64,000 bases of DNA, taken from positions 3,286,001-3,350,000 of the forward strand of contig NZ_CP040272.1 in NCBI RefSeq assembly GCF_013393905.1, read 5' to 3'. The notes under the pieces are model-generated. The model saw only the letters and a program-made list of their open reading frames with translations, did no database searches and had not been told where the DNA came from. Shown here in pieces: positions 33,459-43,150 of the stretch (position 1 is its first letter; every line of letters begins with the position of its first letter). The DNA is from Nostoc sp. C052. Lineage in GTDB: Bacteria > Cyanobacteriota > Cyanobacteriia > Cyanobacteriales > Nostocaceae. The position numbers were made by a program, and so were the translations under genes.

Positions 33459-34286
33459 TTAGGGCAGATATCGATTCATCCTTACCCAATCTTGAGTTGA
33501 GCCAACATTCGGATTTTCACTGGAGTCAAGAGTACCATATATTTGTCCTTGACGATTTATCCAATAGTAGTTGTAGTTTGTTGGTAACTCGACGGTTGGA
33601 TAACCATAAGGATTTGTCCAAGTTGTGACATTGCCCAGATTCTCACGAAATTGGAAGTTTTGACGATCTATAGACTCACCTCGTTGGCGGTTTACTTCAT
33701 CCCAGGTATGCTTAGACCATTCGCGGTATTCCCTGTGCCTCTGCCCCTCAGTTTGCGAGATTTCTAGGTTCTGCGCCATAATCCCTTGTATGCCGAAGGC
33801 TGACCCATTTGTTGCTGAAACCTGAGATGCTACTTGTGGCAACCATGAAGCATAATTAGCCCAATGTGATTGGTGGGATGCTGCACAAGTCATCACCATC
33901 GTACACAGGTTGTAGCTATATGCAACGCTGCACTTGGCTATTCCTTGATAGGGGATACCATTGTAGATGTATGTGCAATCAAACTCATAAGCAACCGTGC
34001 ATCCAGCAATCGGTTGAGCTTGGCGGGGTTGGCTCATTTGCAGTTGATAGGGCTGCATTGCCAACAGCTTCTCGTAGACGAACTGCCAAGGGTTGTAGTT
34101 TACTGGTAGTCCAGAATTTCCCACCATAATCGTCAAAGCAGCATTGTCTGGGGAAAAGAGGACAACGGCAAACTGTCCATCCTCGACCACTCGCCAACCA
34201 CTTGGCACTACATAGTTAAAGTAATTTCCGCGTCGGATTTCTAGCGAACCAGGGGTAGGAAAAGAAGACTGATTATAGTTGTACAT
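33459..34286 (-). CDS. uncharacterised protein, PsbP/lipid-binding-like N-terminal fold possible
   Basis: This is a 275-residue protein without a signal peptide. The first half (YFNYVVPSGWRVVEDGQFAVVLFSPDNAALTIMVG) has the alternating beta pattern of small PsbP/DUF1795-type domains that start with 'vP.gW.v'. The second half is polar and Trp/Tyr/Asn-rich, ending in a repeated NYYWINRQGQIYGTLDSSENP stretch that reads like a short beta-hairpin module. This family is common in cyanobacteria without assigned function; the PsbP-like suggestion is only a fold guess. It stands alone on the minus strand. Confidence 0.7.
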   Translation of the reverse strand: MYNYNQSSFPTPGSLEIRRGNYFNYVVPSGWRVVEDGQFAVVLFSPDNAALTIMVGNSGLPVNYNPWQFVYEKLLAMQPYQLQMSQPRQAQPIAGCTVAYEFDCTYIYNGIPYQGIAKCSVAYSYNLCTMVMTCAASHQSHWANYASWLPQVASQVSATNGSAFGIQGIMAQNLEISQTEGQRHREYREWSKHTWDEVNRQRGESIDRQNFQFRENLGNVTTWTNPYGYPTVELPTNYNYYWINRQGQIYGTLDSSENPNVGSTQDWVRMNRYLP

Positions 34287-34643
34287 TTAGCTTTGTAGCA
34301 AACATCGGGATTAATACTGGATACATCTTGAGTATGGAGTTTTACGCACTGGGTTGCAACTTTTCCTCTCTTCGCGATCGCTCGTATTTTTTAAGGGCGA
34401 TCGCTGGAAATGACACACCCGAATTTCTTGAAGACACCGATGGTGTAATGACGCACGGAGCGCGATCGCCACACACCACGATGGATCATGACGGAATGGC
34501 ACTTGTTTTGCTTCTAGTATTTGCTGGGTTTAAAATTCTCCGCGTCAGTAATAATCGATTTCATATCAGTATGTCCGCCGATGGAGGACAGATTAATGAA
34601 CTGGCCAAATCCGAGGAACTGTTTTGCCCAATGCCCTATTCCC
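34287..34643. other. spacer, HIP1-containing, no supported gene
   Basis: A 108-codon open frame runs through most of it on the plus strand, but its sequence has no domain, it crosses three HIP1-type GCGATCGC sites, and it overlaps the 3' end of the minus-strand HAD gene. I treat it as non-coding. Confidence 0.4.
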
Positions 34644-35330
34644 TCAAAAATTAGAAGCGATCGCGCTTGAATCTGTCTCAATGAGTGAGTTCAGCAATGT
34701 CCACAACTGTAAATCAGTAAAATCTGGAATTGCCATAAATGCGCCGAATGACTGCAAAACTTGCGGATCGTGGGTGGAAGCGATGCCAATGGTACGGATA
34801 TCTGCGTTCACTGCTGAACGAATACCAGAGGGGGAGTCTTCTAAAGCGATCGCTTCTCCTGCTTGAATACCCAACTTGTTTAAGGCAACTTGGTAGGGTG
34901 CAGGGTCGGGTTTACCTGCAATACAATCATCCGCCAAAACAACTATATGAAACGCTTCTTTGATTCCCAAAACCTCTAGCATAAATTCTGCATTTAATCT
35001 AGGGGCATTAGTTACTAATGCTCGTTTTAACTGATGTGTATCTGTCCATTCTAGTAATTCCGAAAATCCACTCAGCGGTTTGAGATGCGAGGCGAGTTTG
35101 CGGAAAAGTGCCTCTTTTTCATCTGCAAATTTTTGCCCTTCTGCTGCTGATAATTGTGGCAGAATGTCTTTAACAATTTCTGGATTTAGCCCCCCACTAA
35201 TTCGGGATTTATAAAATGTTTCGTCAATTTCTATGCTGTAATTTAACAGCATTTCCTGCCAAGCTTGGTAGTGTATAGGGTCAGTGTTGACAATAGTGCC
35301 GTCTAGGTCAAAGAGAATTGCAGCCAGCAT
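34644..35330 (-). CDS. HAD-superfamily hydrolase, beta-phosphoglucomutase-like
   Basis: This 228-residue protein has motif I FDLDGTIVNTDP (nucleophile Asp9, acid/base Asp11), motif II ALVTNAP, Lys in IAGKPDPAPYQ and motif III ALEDSPSGIRSA. The helical cap between motifs I and II (about 15-85) is the C1 type used by phosphoglycolate phosphatases and beta-phosphoglucomutase. DLDGTIVNTDPIHYQAW favours the sugar-phosphate mutase/phosphatase branch. Substrate is not resolved. It sits near a NagB-like gene but on the opposite strand. Confidence 0.85.
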   Translation of the reverse strand: MLAAILFDLDGTIVNTDPIHYQAWQEMLLNYSIEIDETFYKSRISGGLNPEIVKDILPQLSAAEGQKFADEKEALFRKLASHLKPLSGFSELLEWTDTHQLKRALVTNAPRLNAEFMLEVLGIKEAFHIVVLADDCIAGKPDPAPYQVALNKLGIQAGEAIALEDSPSGIRSAVNADIRTIGIASTHDPQVLQSFGAFMAIPDFTDLQLWTLLNSLIETDSSAIASNF

Positions 35331-35839
35331 GATTTTTTGGTAAAATGTAAATAATTGTTAACTTAATTTAAATAGTTTACATTGTTTTTTGTCTTTGTTC
35401 CTTACAAGAAAAAAGTCGCGAATTAATCTGCTAAATCCGAAAATTTATACTGAATAGGGCATATAAAGAAGGGGAAAGGGGAAAAGGGGAAGGGAATCTC
35501 ATACTTAAAAGCAGGGGTTTCAAATAAAGACGCTGATTTTTCTCTCTACGAGACGCTCTACGTGTCTCAAAAATCTTCTTTTTTATTCTCCATATTTAAA
35601 AATAGGGGCTTTTGTTACTGAGCTTGTCCTGAGCGTAGTCGTTCGCGCAGCCTCTCGCAGAGAAGTATACCTTGTAGGGAAAAGTTCTTTATCCTTTCCT
35701 TTCCCCATTCCCCTTTACCCTTTACCCCATTCCCCTTTACCCTTTACCCCATTCCCCTTTACCCTTTACCCCTTTCCCCTTTTTGGTAAGGACAGACAGG
35801 TAGAGCATCTCAAAAAACTGCCGTATAATTGATCACCTT
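35331..35839. repeat. spacer with pyrimidine-rich tandem repeat
   Basis: Three to four units of CCATTCCCCTTTACCCTTTA (about 23 bases) run from about 35704 to 35785. The same CCCTTTACCC theme is seen, inverted, at about 35472-35495. No gene seen. The downstream nagB-like gene begins 55 bases after the array. Confidence 0.7.
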
Positions 35840-36625
35840 ATGTGTAAGCAAATGCTAGCCGCGACAAACTTTTTTCGTGTTGATGATTTACTGGTGCAGA
35901 TTTACAACACTGAAGTCGAAATGGCCAAAGATGTTGCCGAAATTGCCCAAAAGCATTTACAGCAAGTTCTTAAGCAACAAGATACGGCTGCTGTATTGTT
36001 AGCAACAGGTAATTCTCAACTCAAATTTCTCGATGCTTTGATTGCGTTGGGTGGTGTGGATTGGTCACGGATTATTATGTTCCATCTAGATGAATATTTG
36101 GGAATTACTGCTGACCATTCTGCCAGCTTTCGGCGCTATATGCGAGAACGTGTAGAGAAGCGGGTTGCTCCTAAGCAATTTCACTATCTAGAAGGTGATA
36201 CATTGCAACCAGTGGCAGAGTGCGATCGCTACACCAAACTACTGCAAGCACAACCAATTGACTTATGCTGTCTTGGTATTGGCGAAAATGGACATTTGGC
36301 TTTTAACGATCCAGCAGTAGCAAATTTTCAAGATCCCTACAGTGTGAAACTGGTGAAACTGGATAAAGTGAACCGTCAGCAACAAGTAAGCACAGGTCAC
36401 TTTCCGAATCTAGAAACTGTTCCACAATATGCTTTTACTGTCACCATCCCGACGATTTGTTCAGCTCAAAAAATTATCTGTCTTGCTCCAGAAAAACGTA
36501 AAGCAAATGTGGTTAAAGAAATGTTGCAAGGAGCTATAAATACAGATTGTCCGGCTTCTATACTCCGTCAACAATCCCAAGCAACGTTATTTTTAGATGT
36601 TAATTCTGCTAGTTTGCTTTTTTGA
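35840..36625 (+). CDS. nagB: glucosamine-6-phosphate deaminase-like protein
   Basis: This 261-residue protein has the catalytic LDEYLG in IIMFHLDEYLGI near 82-91 and the LGIGENGHLAFNDPAV block near 150, both hallmarks of NagB. The C-terminal TVTIPTICSAQKIICLAPEKRKA also fits. It converts glucosamine-6-phosphate to fructose-6-phosphate and ammonia. The protein is close in length to NagB (about 260-266) and keeps the features that separate it from 6-phosphogluconolactonase. It could feed cell-wall amino sugar into central metabolism. ATG 35840 is used; a second ATG four codons later is equally possible. Confidence 0.87.
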   Translation: MCKQMLAATNFFRVDDLLVQIYNTEVEMAKDVAEIAQKHLQQVLKQQDTAAVLLATGNSQLKFLDALIALGGVDWSRIIMFHLDEYLGITADHSASFRRYMRERVEKRVAPKQFHYLEGDTLQPVAECDRYTKLLQAQPIDLCCLGIGENGHLAFNDPAVANFQDPYSVKLVKLDKVNRQQQVSTGHFPNLETVPQYAFTVTIPTICSAQKIICLAPEKRKANVVKEMLQGAINTDCPASILRQQSQATLFLDVNSASLLF

Positions 36626-36872
36626 AAAGGGGTTAGGTCAGAATAACATCATATCTTGAATATGACGACTCTCAAGCTATCCATAGGTGTAGGGGCACGT
36701 TGGTGTCCGTGACCCTACCGATGTAACTCACTACCGATATAACTCACTAGATCAAGAAACGCTATATTGAGCCTGCTACTTCCTTGAACTATTGCCTGAT
36801 TTTAGAGAATTGGTATAGCTTGGGTGTTGCTAATGGGAACAATCAAGAATAAATCCCTTTGCCAATAGATCA

Positions 36873-39800
36873 ATGTTTAACCGTCTCAACCCATCAGAAC
36901 TGCAATCTGCGATCGTCCGTCATCCCCTGATAGTTAAACCGGATACAACGGTGATGGACGCGATCGCTCAAATGAGTGGCGTGCGGACTCTTTGTGAGAC
37001 AACTAAAACTGTGAATGGGCAACTGGATGAGCTTTATTTGGAGGCACGCTCAAGCTGTATATTAGTAGTAGAAGAAGGGAAGTTACTAGGTATCCTCACG
37101 GAACGGGATGTGGTGCGCCTGTCTGCCCAAGAGTGTTATTTCGAAAATTTGGCAATTCGGGAGGTGATGACCTATCCAGTCGTCACCATGCACGAGTCTG
37201 ATTTTACCGATTTATTTTTTACTGTTAATTTGCTCCAACAGCAGCGCATTCGCCACTTACCGATCCTGGACGATCGGGAGCGAGTAGTGGGGCTGGTAAC
37301 TAATGAAAGTCTACGGCAGTCCTCTCGCCCTGTGGATTTGTTGCGGTTGCGACTGGTGTTTGAGGTGATGACTAGTGAGGTGATTTGTGCTGCACTAGAT
37401 AGTTCGATGCTGGCGATCGCTCAACTGATGGCAAAACACCGCCTTAGTTCCATCATGATTGTACAACCAGGTGGTAGCCAAACTGAACCTCTGCAAATTC
37501 CTGTGGGAATTATCACCGAGCGCGATATTGTGCAATTTCAAGCATTGGGCTTGAACTTAAAAACTTGTCTAGCAGAGGCGGTAATGAGTACGCCGATTTT
37601 TGCCGTAAAACCTGATGATTCGCTGTGGGTGGTACAGCAGATTATGGAACAGCGCTTGATTCGCAGGTTGGCGGTGACGGGAGAACAGGGCGAACTATTG
37701 GGAATTGTCACCCAGACTAGTTTGCTACAAGCCCTCAACCCGTTGGAGCTATACAATTTGGCGGAGGTGTTGCAAAAAAAATCAGTGCGGTTAGAAGCAG
37801 AGAAAATCGAAATCTTAGAAACCCGCAACGTTGAACTAGAACAACAAGTTGAAGCCCGAATGATGCTTTTAATAGCTAAAGCCGAACGGGAGAGATTGGT
37901 GCTAGCGATCGCCTTACAAATCCGCTCATCCCTGAGTCTACAAACTATTTTGGATAGTACCGTCAAAGAGGTGCGGCAATTGTTGGGCTGCGATCGCGTC
38001 AATATTTGGCAGTTTGAAGCAGATTGGCAAACTATCGCCGTTGCTGAGTCCACAGATTCCTCACTGTCACTGGTGGGTCAGCGCGTTGGTGACACCTGTT
38101 TAAAACAAGACTACACTGAAATTTACCGCCAGGGGCGGATTCGCATCGTGTCGGATATCTACAAGGCCAAAATCTCAGACTGTCACCGAGATATGCTGAT
38201 TCGCCTCCAGACGCGAGCCAAAATTTTAGTACCGCTCTTCTGCGGTGATGAACTATGGGGTTTGCTCAATGTCGCCGAAAGTCAGCACCCCCGCGATTGG
38301 GAACCGGAAGAAGTCGAATTGCTGCAAGTTTTATCAGTGCAATTGGCGGTCGCCCTTCAGCAAGCCACTACCCACCAAAAATTGCAAGAGCAACTAATCG
38401 AGCGCCAGCAAGCAGAAAATCGATTGCGGGAGAGCGAACAGCGTTATATTATTCTCAATCAAGAACTAGAAGCCAAAGTCGCAGAACGCACAACTAAACT
38501 CCAAGAAAGAGAGGCGCAACTCCAGAGAATATCGGAGCGTTTGGTCTTGTCCCTCAAGTCTGCGGCGATCGGCTGTTGGGAGTGGGACATTGAAGAAAAC
38601 ACCATCCTCTGGGATGAGCGGATGTACGCGCTGTATGGTGTCACGAAAACATCTGATTCTTATCTAAACTACGACATTTGGGCAAATGGGCTACATCCCG
38701 ATGACCGTAACCCCACCGAAATATTGCTCCAGCAAGCCGTTTTAGGAAAGGCAGAATACGATACTGAGTTTCGGGTCGTACATTCCGATGACAGCATCCA
38801 CTTCATCAAAGCCTATGGGATGGTAGTGCGAGATGCTCAGGGTAATCCCCAGAAAATGATTGGAGTCCACTTTGATATTAGCGATCGCAAACGAGCAGAA
38901 CTTGCTCTGCAAAGTAGTGAAATGCGCTTCCGGCGAATATTTGATTCTAATGTAGTTGGTATGCTCTTTGCCGATTTTCAGGGGAAAATTTTCGATGCCA
39001 ACGATCGCTTCTTACAAATGGTGGGCTACACCAGGAATGACCTAGATGCTGGGACAATTGATTGGCTGCGAATGACCCCACCCGAACATATCTCCTCTGA
39101 TTTTGTCGCGATGAAGCATTTGATGCAACATAGCGCGATCAATCCTTGGGAAAAGGAATATTACCGCAAAGATGGTAGCAAAATTCCTGTACTGATTGGA
39201 GCGGCAATTCTTCCAGGCTCAGACAATCAAACCATTTGTATAGTAGTGGATATTAGCGAACAGCAAGCTGCACTTCGCGAACGCAAACAAGCCGAGGAAA
39301 CCATTCGCCAACAGGTTGAACGAGAACAACTGCTGCGAGAAATCACACAGCGAATTCGTCAATCCCTAGACCTCCATACCATTTTTGTCACCGCTTGCCA
39401 GGAAATCCGCCAAGTAATTCAGGCCGATCGGGTGGGCATTTTCAAGTTCTATTCTGAATCTAACTTTAATGATGGCGAATTTGTCGCTGAATCGGTTGTA
39501 GAAGGTTTTGCTTCAGTAGTGGCAATTCGGCTACATGACCACTGCTTTGGGGAAAATTATTCATCCTTCTATGCTTTAGGCAGATTTCATGTCGTCGATG
39601 ATATTTATAACGGTACAATGACTCCCTGCCACATTGACATCCTAGCTCAGTTTCAGGTGCGAGCCACTCTAGTAGTGCCGTTGCTTTGTGGTAATAAGTT
39701 GTGGGGTTTACTGTGCATCCATCAATGTGCAACAACTCGCCACTGGCGACAGTTTGAGATTGACTTTACCCAACAACTGTCTAACCAGTTGGCGATCGCT

Positions 39801-41720
39801 ATTCAACAAGCGAATCTCTACGAGCAAATCCAGTCTGAACTATTGGTGCGGCAGAAAACCGAAGCGAGGATTGCCCTGCAACTGCGGCGACAGCAAACTT
39901 TAGGGACAATTATCCAAAAAATTCGGGAGTCGTTAGATATTAACGAGATTTTAGCAACAGTGACTCAGCAGGTTAAAGATATACTACACAGCGATCGCGT
40001 CATCGTCTTTCGGCTTTTTGCTGACGGTAGAAGTCAAATTGTCCAAGAAGCCTTATCTGGTGAGTTCCCTGCCCTCAAAGATCGGCACTGGGACAATGAA
40101 GTGTGGTCTCAAGAAATCCTCGATTGCTACTGGCAGGGTAAGCCTCGCATCGTCCCTGATGTAACGAATGATATCTGGGCAAGCTGCTTGGTGGAATTCT
40201 CCCGCGAAGGTCAAATCCAGTCCAAAATTGTCGCACCGATCTTACAAGACGTGCGAGGCAGCGAAAATCATCGCTGGGTTGCCCCTTCGGTAACTAACAA
40301 GCTCTGGGGGGTTTTGGTTGTCCATGCTTGTCAAGAAAAACGAGTCTGGAAAGACTCTGAAGCCCAACTTTTGCAACAAATTGCCAACCAGTTGGCGATC
40401 GCTATTCAGCAAGCAGGTCTGTTTGAGCAATTACAACAAGAACTCGCCGAACGACAACAGGCAGAAGCAAAGCTCACTGACAGCAATCAACAACTAGCAG
40501 TTTCTAACCAAGAACTCGCTCGTGCCACTCGCCTCAAAGATGAATTCCTGGCCAACATGAGCCACGAACTCCGCACCCCCCTTAACGCTATCTTAGGCAT
40601 GACCGAAGGGCTACAAGAGGAAGTCTTTGGTGTTGTCACCGAGCAACAACTCAAAGCTTTGCGAACCATTGAGCGTAGTGGCTCTCATTTGCTGGAGTTG
40701 ATCACCGACATCCTGGATGTGGCAAAAATTGAAGCCGGGCAAATCGAACTGGACTATGCCTCAATCTCAGTGGCTCGTCTGTGCCAATCCAGTTTGGTAT
40801 TTATTAAACAGCAGGCATTGCAAAAACGGATTCAACTTGAAATCAAACTTCAGACAAATCTACCTGACTTGCTCGTGGATGAACGCCGTATTCGTCAAGT
40901 GTTAATTAACCTGCTCAACAATGCAGTCAAATTCACTCCAGAGAGGGGGCGCGTTACCTTAGAAGTTACCCAACTTTTCCGAAACATCTCAACTACCGAT
41001 TTAACAGAGCAACATTTCTTGCACTTTGCTGTCACCGATACGGGCATTGGCATCTCGCCAGAGAATATCAAGAAACTATTTCAGCCCTTTGTGCAAATTG
41101 ATAGCGCCTTAAATCGTCAATATGCAGGTACAGGCTTGGGACTGGCATTAGTGAAGCGAATTGTCGAACTTCACGGCGGTAGCGTAGGGCTAACCAGTGA
41201 ACTGGGTGTGGGCAGTTGCTTCACCATCGATCTCCCTTATACTCCCAGTTTTGGCATTTCACCAGAAATGAAAGCAGACGATCAACTAGCCGTGGCTCCA
41301 GAACGGGACTCTGCAAGTACTGAGGAAGCAGCAAGCCTTACCCCCCTAATCTTGCTAGCAGAAGATAACGAAGCCAATATCAGTACAGTTTCTAGCTACC
41401 TCAAAGCCAAAGGCTATCGCATTGTGTTGGCGCAGAATGGTCAAGAAGCCATCGATGTCGCTAAAACTTACCACCCTGACTTAATTTTGATGGATATTCA
41501 AATGCCGGGAATGGACGGTTTAGAGGCGATGAGACAGATTCGCCTCGATTCTAACTTGGTTGATATTCCGATTGTGGCGCTCACAGCGTTGGCGATGACG
41601 GGCGATCGCGATCGCTCTTTAAAAGCAGGAGCCAGCGACTACCTGAGTAAACCCATAAAGCTCAAGCAACTGGCCATCACCATTCAACAACTTTTGAATG
41701 CAACCAAGGATGACAAATGA
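36873..41720 (+). CDS. hybrid sensor kinase with CBS, GAF and PAS inputs, including a candidate cyanobacteriochrome GAF
   Basis: This is a 1615-residue soluble protein. In order it has four CBS motifs in two pairs (about 10-310), a coiled coil, GAF1 (about 350-497), PAS1 (about 553-678), PAS2 (about 680-805), GAF2 (about 820-985), GAF3 (about 1005-1185), HisKA with MSHELRTPLNA (His1231), HATPase (LINLLNNAVKFTP, GTGLGLALV) and a C-terminal REC with phosphoacceptor Asp1541. GAF2 carries DHCF (Cys891) and PCHIDIL (Cys919, His920), i.e. the two cysteines 28 residues apart that define DXCF-type cyanobacteriochromes. GAF1 has DTCL and DCHRD with the same spacing. CBS pairs usually bind adenine nucleotides, so light and energy state may be integrated. 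It overlaps the following REC-kinase gene by four bases. Confidence 0.92.
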   Translation: MFNRLNPSELQSAIVRHPLIVKPDTTVMDAIAQMSGVRTLCETTKTVNGQLDELYLEARSSCILVVEEGKLLGILTERDVVRLSAQECYFENLAIREVMTYPVVTMHESDFTDLFFTVNLLQQQRIRHLPILDDRERVVGLVTNESLRQSSRPVDLLRLRLVFEVMTSEVICAALDSSMLAIAQLMAKHRLSSIMIVQPGGSQTEPLQIPVGIITERDIVQFQALGLNLKTCLAEAVMSTPIFAVKPDDSLWVVQQIMEQRLIRRLAVTGEQGELLGIVTQTSLLQALNPLELYNLAEVLQKKSVRLEAEKIEILETRNVELEQQVEARMMLLIAKAERERLVLAIALQIRSSLSLQTILDSTVKEVRQLLGCDRVNIWQFEADWQTIAVAESTDSSLSLVGQRVGDTCLKQDYTEIYRQGRIRIVSDIYKAKISDCHRDMLIRLQTRAKILVPLFCGDELWGLLNVAESQHPRDWEPEEVELLQVLSVQLAVALQQATTHQKLQEQLIERQQAENRLRESEQRYIILNQELEAKVAERTTKLQEREAQLQRISERLVLSLKSAAIGCWEWDIEENTILWDERMYALYGVTKTSDSYLNYDIWANGLHPDDRNPTEILLQQAVLGKAEYDTEFRVVHSDDSIHFIKAYGMVVRDAQGNPQKMIGVHFDISDRKRAELALQSSEMRFRRIFDSNVVGMLFADFQGKIFDANDRFLQMVGYTRNDLDAGTIDWLRMTPPEHISSDFVAMKHLMQHSAINPWEKEYYRKDGSKIPVLIGAAILPGSDNQTICIVVDISEQQAALRERKQAEETIRQQVEREQLLREITQRIRQSLDLHTIFVTACQEIRQVIQADRVGIFKFYSESNFNDGEFVAESVVEGFASVVAIRLHDHCFGENYSSFYALGRFHVVDDIYNGTMTPCHIDILAQFQVRATLVVPLLCGNKLWGLLCIHQCATTRHWRQFEIDFTQQLSNQLAIAIQQANLYEQIQSELLVRQKTEARIALQLRRQQTLGTIIQKIRESLDINEILATVTQQVKDILHSDRVIVFRLFADGRSQIVQEALSGEFPALKDRHWDNEVWSQEILDCYWQGKPRIVPDVTNDIWASCLVEFSREGQIQSKIVAPILQDVRGSENHRWVAPSVTNKLWGVLVVHACQEKRVWKDSEAQLLQQIANQLAIAIQQAGLFEQLQQELAERQQAEAKLTDSNQQLAVSNQELARATRLKDEFLANMSHELRTPLNAILGMTEGLQEEVFGVVTEQQLKALRTIERSGSHLLELITDILDVAKIEAGQIELDYASISVARLCQSSLVFIKQQALQKRIQLEIKLQTNLPDLLVDERRIRQVLINLLNNAVKFTPERGRVTLEVTQLFRNISTTDLTEQHFLHFAVTDTGIGISPENIKKLFQPFVQIDSALNRQYAGTGLGLALVKRIVELHGGSVGLTSELGVGSCFTIDLPYTPSFGISPEMKADDQLAVAPERDSASTEEAASLTPLILLAEDNEANISTVSSYLKAKGYRIVLAQNGQEAIDVAKTYHPDLILMDIQMPGMDGLEAMRQIRLDSNLVDIPIVALTALAMTGDRDRSLKAGASDYLSKPIKLKQLAITIQQLLNATKDDK

Positions 41721-42853
41721 ATCAGCCCTCTATTTTAGTCGTTGACGATCAACCCGATAACTTTGATGTGATTGAAACACTTTTAAGTGAGCAAAATTAT
41801 CTGCTGCACTATGCTGCCAGTGGTGAAGAGGCGATCGCATCTCTCAACCTATGTCAGCCAGATGTAATTTTGCTAGATGTAATGATGCCGGGAACCGATG
41901 GCATCGAAGTGTGTCAGCAAATCAAAGCCATACCAAAATGGCAGCCTGTTCCGATCATCATGGTAACGGCTCTCACCGCTAAAGAAGACCTCGCCCGTTG
42001 CCTAAAATCAGGTGCGGAGGATTTCATTAGTAAACCCGTTAATGCTATTGAACTGCGGGCACGCATTCATTCAATGCTGAGGATTAAGCAACAGTATGAC
42101 AAAATCCAAAATTTATCAAATATCCAAGCAAGTAGCATTAAAGTCTTGGAAAGCACACTTAATGAACTGCGCGGCAATTTGGCTTCTGCTTTACCCCATG
42201 AACTTAATACACCACTAAATGGCATTGTCGGCATTATCAGCCTACTCATGGAAGATATTGACGGCATGAATATTGCCGAAATCCTTGAACTTTTAGAGTT
42301 GGCAGATCAATCAGCCCGTAGACTAGAAAAATTAACCAAACAATTATTGATCTATTTAGAACTAGAGCTATCAACACACCAGCAGAAAAAAAACGAACCT
42401 CAGTCTACTTATTTTTCTATGGCAGCGATCGCAGCAGCTTTAGAATCTCACGCTCAAGGTGTTAATCGTAGCAACGATCTAATATTTGCAATTGAAGAAG
42501 CTAAGGTTTCAATATCAGATCGATATTTAGCGATTATCCTCGATGAATTAGTTGATAATGCGCTCAAATTCTCCCAAACTGGGACAGCAATCAAAATCAG
42601 TAGTCAGGTGGTGGCAGGAATTTTAAATGTCTATGTGCATGATATGGGACGGGGCATGACAGCAGAACAGATATCTAAAATTGGTGCTTTCATGCAGTTT
42701 GAACGCAAATTCTATGAACAGCAGGGTATAGGTATGGGCTTAAAGCTTGTTAAAAAAATCACTGAACTTTGTGGTGGGCAGTTCTCAATTTTCAGTGTTT
42801 ATCAACAAGAAACAACGGTACATATTGCCTTACCCATTGTTAATTTTACATAA
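41717..42853 (+). CDS. REC-histidine kinase, partner of the upstream hybrid kinase
   Basis: This is a 378-residue protein. The receiver domain at 1-122 has phosphoacceptor Asp in VILLDVMMPGTDG and Lys in FISKPV. A helical linker and HisKA with LPHELNTPLNGI (the residue before HE is Pro rather than the usual Ser) follow. The HATPase has ILDELVDNALKFS, the DMGRGM motif and GIGMGLKLVKKI. Its ATG overlaps the stop of the 1615-residue kinase (ATGA), so both are made together; phosphate likely passes from the upstream REC or kinase to this REC and the signal continues through its own kinase. Confidence 0.9.
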   Translation: MNQPSILVVDDQPDNFDVIETLLSEQNYLLHYAASGEEAIASLNLCQPDVILLDVMMPGTDGIEVCQQIKAIPKWQPVPIIMVTALTAKEDLARCLKSGAEDFISKPVNAIELRARIHSMLRIKQQYDKIQNLSNIQASSIKVLESTLNELRGNLASALPHELNTPLNGIVGIISLLMEDIDGMNIAEILELLELADQSARRLEKLTKQLLIYLELELSTHQQKKNEPQSTYFSMAAIAAALESHAQGVNRSNDLIFAIEEAKVSISDRYLAIILDELVDNALKFSQTGTAIKISSQVVAGILNVYVHDMGRGMTAEQISKIGAFMQFERKFYEQQGIGMGLKLVKKITELCGGQFSIFSVYQQETTVHIALPIVNFT

Positions 42854-43096
42854 ATAACGCGATGTGCAACTTAATATTTTGACCAATTATTCCTTGATGG
42901 TACAAGCCCCTAAATTCATTTATGGATAGATAAATTTTAAACTTTGCTTGGTTCAAGCCCAAGGATAAATCCTGGGGCATTAATTGCGAATTGCGAATTG
43001 TGCTGACCTCCCTCCTAAAAGGCTACAGTATACACACAAGTTAATATCACTACGCTAGCAAAAGTAACTTGAGATTGGAGCCGCCACTAGAAGTAA

Positions 43097-43150
43097 ATCT
43101 GCTCAAAAATATGGTTACACATAGTACGTGATGAGGTAATAGCTTCTTGA
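43097..43150 (+). pseudogene. remnant of a HicB-like antitoxin gene
   Basis: Immediately before the toxin, the frame ending at TGA 43150 reads LHIVRDEVIAS, which I recognise as the usual C-terminus of the small HicB-type antitoxins encoded just upstream of this HicA group. Going further upstream the frame meets a TAA at 43094, and no antitoxin body was found in any frame back to the preceding gene. Only about 17 codons remain. The stop overlaps the toxin start by four bases, as in intact pairs. Confidence 0.55.

Noticed and set aside
34328..34654. 108-codon open frame
   Set aside because: No domain, overlaps the 3' end of the HAD gene and crosses several HIP1-type sites; likely fortuitous.
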